DNA of 64,000 nucleotides from Simmondsia chinensis (Eukaryota > Streptophyta > Magnoliopsida > Caryophyllales > Simmondsiaceae): positions 20,184,350-20,248,349 of the forward strand of contig JAGTTD010000020.1 in NCBI GenBank assembly GCA_018398585.1, written 5' to 3'. Positions 54,701 to 64,000 of this stretch are shown here, piece after piece. A model generated the notes under the pieces. The model saw nothing but the letters and a program-made list of their open reading frames with translations, was not told the DNA's origin and did not search any database. Position 1 is the first letter of the stretch, and each line of letters starts with the position of its first letter. Made by a program: the position numbers and the translations under genes.

Positions 54701-55915
54701 AATGCATCAGCCTGAAAGCTTCATTGTTAAGGGTAAGGAGGATCATGTTTATTTATTGAAAAGATCTTTATATGGTTTGAGGTAGTCACCTAGGCAGTGG
54801 TACAAGAGGTTTGATCAATTTATGACTAGCCATGGATTCTTCAGAAGCAAGTATGACAGTTGTGTATATTTCAGAAAGATAGATTCAGGCTCTTTTGTTT
54901 ATCTTCTATTATACGTTAATGATATGTTAATTACGGCTAAGGAAATGATAAATGTTGATGATTTGAAAGTAATGTTGAAAAGCAAGTTCGAGATGAAGGA
55001 CTTAAGAGCAGCTAAGAAGATTCTTGACATGGAGATCAGTAGGGACCGAAAAGCAAGAAAGTTATACTTGTCTTAGGAGAAGTATATTGAGAAGGTTCTG
55101 GACCGATTTTACATGATAGATGCTAAACTTGTTAGCACTCCCTTAGCAGCAAACTTCAGGCTTTCAGCATTGGATTCAAGTCAGACCGAGGAGGATGTCA
55201 GGTATATGTCACAGGTCCCTTATTATAGTGCTGTGGGTAGTATTATGTATGCTATGGTATGTACTCTTCCAGATATTGCTTATGCTGTGAGCAAAGTGAG
55301 TAGATACATGGTGAATCCAGGAAAGGAGCATTGGCACGCTGTTAAATGGATTCTCAGGTATTTACGTGGCACTTCTGATGTTTGTTTGGAATTTGGGAAG
55401 AGCAAATGCTGCTTAGTAGGGTATTTTGACTCAGACTATGATGGAGACCTCGATAAAAGAAAGTCTACTTCTGGTTATGTGTTTTGTTTGGGAGACTGCA
55501 CTATTAGTTGGAGAGTATGTCTACAATCAGTTACTACACAGTCAACTACTGAGGCCGGATATATGGTAGTTACAGAAGCGTTTTAGGAAGCCGTTTAGTT
55601 GAGAGGTTTGGTTAGTGAGATCAGTGTTAATCAGGGCATTGCTGGGGTTTACTCAGATAGCCAGTCATCGATTCACCTTACTCTGATAGCCAGTCATCGA
55701 TTCACCTAGCTAAAGATCAGATGACGCATCATGACAGAACGAAGCACATTGATTTCAAGCATCATTTTATTCGAGATCTGATAGATGAGCAGAATGTGGA
55801 GTTGAAGAAGATTGGCACTGAAGATAATCCAACAGACATGTTCACTAAAGTTCTTCCTAGCAGGAAATTCGAGCATTGCTCGAACTTGGTTGGGCTCTTA
55901 GTTTCAGTTTGTTAA
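54700..55915 (+). pseudogene. Copia reverse transcriptase and RNase H relic
   Basis: RT pieces (54700-55076) have LLLYVNDMLITAKEM, where the catalytic YVDD has become YVND. RNase H pieces (55113-55586) have YSAVGSIMYAMVCTLPDIAYAVSKVSRYM and YFDSDYDGDLDKRKSTSGY, and the end (55721-55915) has RTKHIDFKHHFIRDLIDEQN. Stops at 54783 and 55075 and others interrupt the frame. A duplicated 26 bp string (GATAGCCAGTCATCGATTCACCT) occurs near 55655-55708. Confidence 0.87.
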
Positions 55916-55991
55916 CCCCAGCTGTGGGGTTTTAGTGGAGAAGGTGGAGATATTTTATTTCAGTGATTGAATTTGAGTCAAGGTGGAGATT

Positions 55992-56408
55992 TGTGAGGAA
56001 TATGCCTCAAATTCTTGGTTCTAAGTGGAGGCAAGCAGGGAGTACCTCGATCGATCGGGAAATGTACATAGAAGAATGCCGCGTCCATGGGGACCCCCGA
56101 TCGATCGGGAGTCTATTTTTCACGGGGCTATAAATACAGCCCTAGATTTCACGTGTTCAGTATCCAATTCAAAGTGAGAGCCGCTGTCAGCTTTGAAAAA
56201 GAGAGAGAGAGAAGTGAATTGTAATTCTTCTATTCTCAAATCAATAAAAATCTCCATCTCCACCCATGGTTTCTCCCCTCTCGATTGAAGAGGGGTTTCT
56301 ACGTAAATCATTCTGTTCTTGTTTTTCATTCTCTTTTATCCGTATTACTTCTCGTTTGGTCATAGTATTTGATTCAAATTAAGTACTTGGGATTCCGCAT
56401 TTCCTTAC
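55992..56408 (+). repeat. 3' LTR of the truncated copia copy
   Basis: Starts TGTGAGGAATATGCC after the polypurine tract AAGGTGGAGAT. It contains two GATCGATCGG motifs, a TATA box (CTATAAATAC near 56129) and the same C/T-rich and AGAG tracts as the LTRs at 15497 and 20021. The right limit is approximate. Confidence 0.8.
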
Positions 56409-56957
56409 CGTTAATATTAGCTTGAAAATGATTCGATAATGGCTCGATAGTAATTTGAATAGCTCAACTTGATAGCGAGAGTGACTCAATAAGAAGCTTG
56501 ACTTGGTTATGAGCTCTCATTCAGCTTGATAATGCTCGGCCTAGCTCAATAACGAGATCGAGTTGGCTTGATTAAGCTAACGAGCCGATCTAAGTTGCAT
56601 ATCGAATATGCTAAAATCTTATTGTACTGAGCTCGAACAAAAGTATGAAAGCTTGATAAGAGTTCGGCTCCAACTCGAGCTCAATAACAGGCTTGAGTTG
56701 GAACAAAGGGGTGCTTGGCTCGACTGCACCATTTGGTACAACAATTCCTTAGGGCCTCCCATTAGTAGAGTGGGCCTTGACCCTATTACATGATAAGTTG
56801 TGCAAACAGAGGATTAATGGAGGTGCACGTAAGCTAGTTTGAACACACTGGTCACCAAAAAATGGCTAGGTCATTTTATGATGTGAATACTGCATTTTCT
56901 TTTTCTTTTTGTGTCTTGGTTGGACACATATATACCATTGAGCCTGACAGTATTATT
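56409..56957. other. Intergenic stretch
   Basis: No gene is recognised. Repeated GCTCG/AGCTCGAT motifs occur near 56440-56720, perhaps an unrecognised repeat; similar TTAACGGCTTATT-type wording is seen near 60360-60560. Confidence 0.35.
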
Positions 56958-56974
56958 TTCCAAAATCTTCTTTT

Positions 56975-57123
56975 ACAACAATAACAACTCCTCGGAGCCT
57001 TAAAGAGGCTCTCGCCACGGCTGGGTCTGGGGGTAAGATGTACTTAGCCTTACCCCTAAAGGATGCTCCCCTAGAGAAAGGCTATTTCCGAGGGGTCCCA
57101 CCTTAGAAGAAAAGAAAAGAGTG
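56975..57123 (-). repeat. SINE copy with target duplication
   Basis: The minus strand has TCGGAAATAGCCTTTCTC, GGGGTAAGGCTAAGTACATC, ACCCCCAGACCC and a TTGTTATTGTTGT tail. It is flanked by TTCCAAAATCTTCTTTT (56958-56974) and TTCCACAATCTTTTTTT (57124-57140), a 17 bp duplication with two differences. The 5S head is absent. Confidence 0.75.
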
Positions 57124-57140
57124 TTCCACAATCTTTTTTT

Positions 57141-58940
57141 GGACATTTGAATTTCCAAACTGGCCTTTTGGTTGGCTCCTTTGTAGAGCCTTTGATTCAT
57201 TTCTTTAAATGCTTTTCTTCCTTTCTAGGAAGCTTGAAGTGGAGAATACTTGGATTAGTTAATTTGAAGGTTCACCAAGGCTTCACACTTGTTGCCTTAA
57301 AGTTATTCCACCCAATGCTTCTTATGAATGGCCATGGAAATTTTCAAATCAAATAACAAGTCCTTTGTGCTCATGTTGCTTCTGTTAGGGTAAATACTCA
57401 TATGGACTGGATTCGATTTATATGAAATCGTAAATAACTCAAAGAAACTGATGGAGAGAGACGGAGATGGAGAGAAAGGGAGATTGAAGAAAAGGGAGAA
57501 TTAGGGGTAGAATCAGTATTAGGGAAGAAGGGAGAAGGGAGAAGGTAGAAGAAGGGAAATTGGAGGGAGAAATTAGAGAACTGGAGAGAGAGAGAGTTAG
57601 AATTGAATAATAAAGTGGAATTTTTTTTAATTAAGCAAAAATTAATAACAATGAAGAACTAATCCTTATTTATAGAGTTTATAAGAAAAAATACTGAAAA
57701 AGATTGAAAAAAATACAGAAAACATAAAAAAAAATTGGTCAAAACTGCTTTTCCCTCCTGCCCGCGGCCTATCCGATCGATCGGGTAGGTATCCAATCAA
57801 TCCAATACAGACATAAATTGTGCGTAGGTTGATCCGATTGACTGGATATACATTTGACAGAATCGTGACAAATGAGCTGTAGCAAATATGGAAAATTGCT
57901 TAGTTCAGAACTTTAGGTTTCTGTCATTTCTGAGATTCATTAGTAGCCTTCTGTTGAATAGCTAGATATTATGGTTTGCCTTTGTTTCAAGTGCTTCTGT
58001 TTCATGCTGCTTACAACGTGTCTGATTTTGACCATTATCTTGTATTGCGATCATGAACCTTATTTTACCTCTATATGCAAGAGCATACATATGACAGAAA
58101 TGAGACAGATATTTTTTGATTGAAAAAGAAATGTCATTAAAAGAGAAAAAATGTATAAAAAGCAAAGGACAAGACGTCCTCAAACATCAAATAAAAACCC
58201 GAAGACCAATAACACTAACGCTATGTCCGAGAAGCTCCAACAACTCTTAGCACAAAGAGCTCCACCTTATTTAATAAGAAACTTGCTGGTTTATATTGGT
58301 CTAGGAAAATCTTGGCATTCCTTTCTAGCCAAATACACCAAAGATCTACAATCTTAACCGCTGAGAATAATATTCGGGCATCTTTCTGCTTTCCTATGTC
58401 ATGGTTTTTACTTTAGTAGAAGGGTATTCTTAACTAATCCGATATTCATTTTCCCTTAATACCGATTCTCCCTCAACTTGGTTGCATTTTGTGATACGTG
58501 GCCATTATGTCAGTGGTAATAATTAGTGTCAAACAAAATTTCTCTCATGCAGGAGGATGAATGTCACAACCTTGCTAATGCCACCATCTCTGATCTACTG
58601 CAGAATTTGGTGGTGGGCATTTCATGATCCAGAATTCATTTTTCGTTTTCATTTCTCTCTAGAGAGACCAAAGAGGCTTTCCCTACCTGAGTGCAATCCC
58701 AAAAACTTAGTCTTCAATATTGCACTACAGCATTTTCCCGTAAAAATTACACCAAATTCCAGTAAAGAGTACGAAAGTGATAAAATTTTGAATCTCATGA
58801 TATCTTGTTATACATCTTGAAACATCATAACATCTTCGTGATAAAAAAATTAAAACATTGGGATGTCTGAGTGATAAATTCCCATTCCTCGTAAACTCAT
58901 GATTAGCGCAAATTTGATGCTATTTGTGTAGTTTCTGACA
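57141..58940. other. Intergenic stretch with a possible LTR remnant
   Basis: Purine-rich sequence (57440-57600) followed by GATCGATCGGG near 57775 recalls the leader and start of an LTR on the minus strand. No paired ends or target duplication were found, so no element is called. The rest (57900-58940) has no recognised signal. Confidence 0.35.
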
Positions 58941-58946
58941 AACCAG

Positions 58947-63199
<4,253 letters not shown>

Positions 63200-63410
63200 C
63201 TTTCATTTAGGACATTCAGAAACGTAGAATTAGAGGACTTGTAATGTTAGCATTATGATGACAAACAGATCTTGGACTCCTACATAGCAAACTAGATCGT
63301 TTTGGGAGTTCTTATAACCACTATTGTCTCTCTATTTGTTCAATAAATGTTTACTGAAAATTGTTGCAAAATCCAGCCAAGCTTTGGTTCAGGTATAGAA
63401 AGTTGGTATG

Positions 63411-63732
63411 TGCTATAGTATAAAACCATTATTGGGCCTTCACCTATTAGCTTTTTTTTGGATCAACTTCACCTATTAGCTTGAGCTTTTGGATTGTTGG
63501 ATCCTTGACATGTTAGCAGAGCTTTGTTAACCAATATCATGAGTTCGAATCCCAATAGTCAGTCCCTTCTTTTAATCTGAATATAATGTCAAAATGAGGT
63601 ATGGGGTGAGCTTATACACCATCTATGCTTCAAGCTCAATGGACTTTCGTGTGAGGGGCATGCTAGAGTGTAAAACCATTATTAGGATTTCATCAATTGG
63701 CTTCAACTTTTAGAATAGTTGATTCTTGGACA
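63411..63732 (+). mobile_element. SMART-like miniature LTR element, complete
   Basis: LTR1 is 63411-63510 and LTR2 63661-63732 (72 bp). Each begins TGCTA(T/G)AGT and ends TTG(G)ACA. LTR1 carries a 30-base local duplication (CTTCACCTATTAGC repeated). The primer site at 63511 is TGTTAGCAGAGC, close to TGGTATCAGAGC. A short polypurine tract, GTGAGGGGCA, precedes LTR2. Flanks are GTATG and ATATG. A TATA-like GTATAAAACC is in the LTR. It is about 322 bp in all, with no coding capacity, and probably lies in an upstream intron of the RLK gene. Confidence 0.78.
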
Positions 63733-64000
63733 ATATGTCTCATCAACGTTACACATCTCTTCAATCCAACTAGTCATATGAACATCCATTTTGATCCACT
63801 TAGAATCCCCTACTTGCTTTGGTACTATATAAAATTCAATTGTGCCTTAGCCCTTGCCTAAGGAGTTACACAAGAGATTCACTTTTAAGTCCAAGTGAGG
63901 TTCCGTGCAAAACTAAACGGAACTAGGTAGAGCTTAACTTGCTAGGCTTATTTGTTAATGTGTTTATGTAACAACTATGATATAGAGTCATAAATGAAGT
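63733..64000. other. Right-edge stretch, no gene seen
   Basis: No exon of the kinase extracellular domain was recognised here. The sequence may be intron. Confidence 0.4.

Larger units (their letters stand above)
54700..56408 (+). mobile_element. 5'-truncated TNT1-like copia copy
   Basis: Starts in the middle of reverse transcriptase (MHQPESFIVKGKEDHVYLLK) at a junction with Helitron sequence, and runs through RNase H to a 3' LTR (55992-56408). It is closely related to 15497-20458: DHVCLLKRSLYGLRQSSRQWYKRFDQFMTS there, DHVYLLKRSLYGLR*SPRQWYKRFDQFMTS here. No 5' LTR or target duplication is present. Confidence 0.87.

Noticed and set aside
57380..57890. Possible LTR with TGTTAGGG start
   Set aside because: Purine-rich leader and GATCGATCGG fit, but no TG...CA pair with a 5 bp duplication could be set.

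Overview
This is nuclear DNA of a flowering plant, most probably a eudicot. It has low gene density, AT-rich spacers, plant-type Ty1/copia and Ty3/gypsy retrotransposons primed by initiator-Met or Asp tRNA, an L1-type LINE, hAT and Helitron relics, SINEs, and one spliced receptor-like kinase gene. I see no bacterial or viral operon and no CRISPR array. I cannot name the species.

Layout. 1-5231: 5'-LTR half of an Athila-like Ty3/gypsy element on the minus strand (gag and protease, tRNA-Asp primer site), apparently inserted into the leader of another LTR element whose LTR is 5509-5999. 6736-8850: 3' part of an L1-type LINE, with a 519 bp hAT element inserted in its 3' end. 9.0-10.0 kb: SINE and LINE relics. 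10.1-13.1 kb: a long-inverted-repeat element holding a solo LTR with perfect target duplication and a plastid-like fragment. 13.25 kb: a run of 45 G. 14.07-15.06 kb: two miniature LTR elements (SMART/TRIM type). 15497-20458: a complete but decayed copia element (minus) sitting inside a MITE. 20599-21518: a non-autonomous hAT. 21607-27795: a gag-protease-only Ty3/gypsy element containing a solo LTR and a nested copia element. 30.0 kb: a 5S-rRNA-headed SINE. 31396-37998: a second full-span copia (minus). 38967-45150: an essentially full-length L1-type LINE (plus) with target duplication. 47151-47222: a 72 bp solo LTR of the SMART family. 47287-52029: a young copia (minus), only a few lesions. 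53.2-54.7 kb: Helitron PIF1-helicase relic fused to a truncated copia copy (54.7-56.4 kb).

The only host gene is on the minus strand at the right edge (58947 to about 63199, continuing beyond the window): the transmembrane and kinase part of a receptor-like kinase of the S-domain/DUF26 (DLSV) type. Six exons join in phase with canonical splice sites and an intact RD-kinase core. Its introns hold several SINEs and a SMART element.

The most unusual signal is a SINE family whose head is the 3' two-thirds of 5S rRNA, with the internal Pol III promoter elements. One copy (60721-60944) has a perfect 16 bp target duplication, and a second copy at 30001-30187 has the same 5S-to-body junction. A second notable signal is a family of tiny LTR elements with 72 bp LTRs, present as a full copy, a partial copy and a solo LTR.
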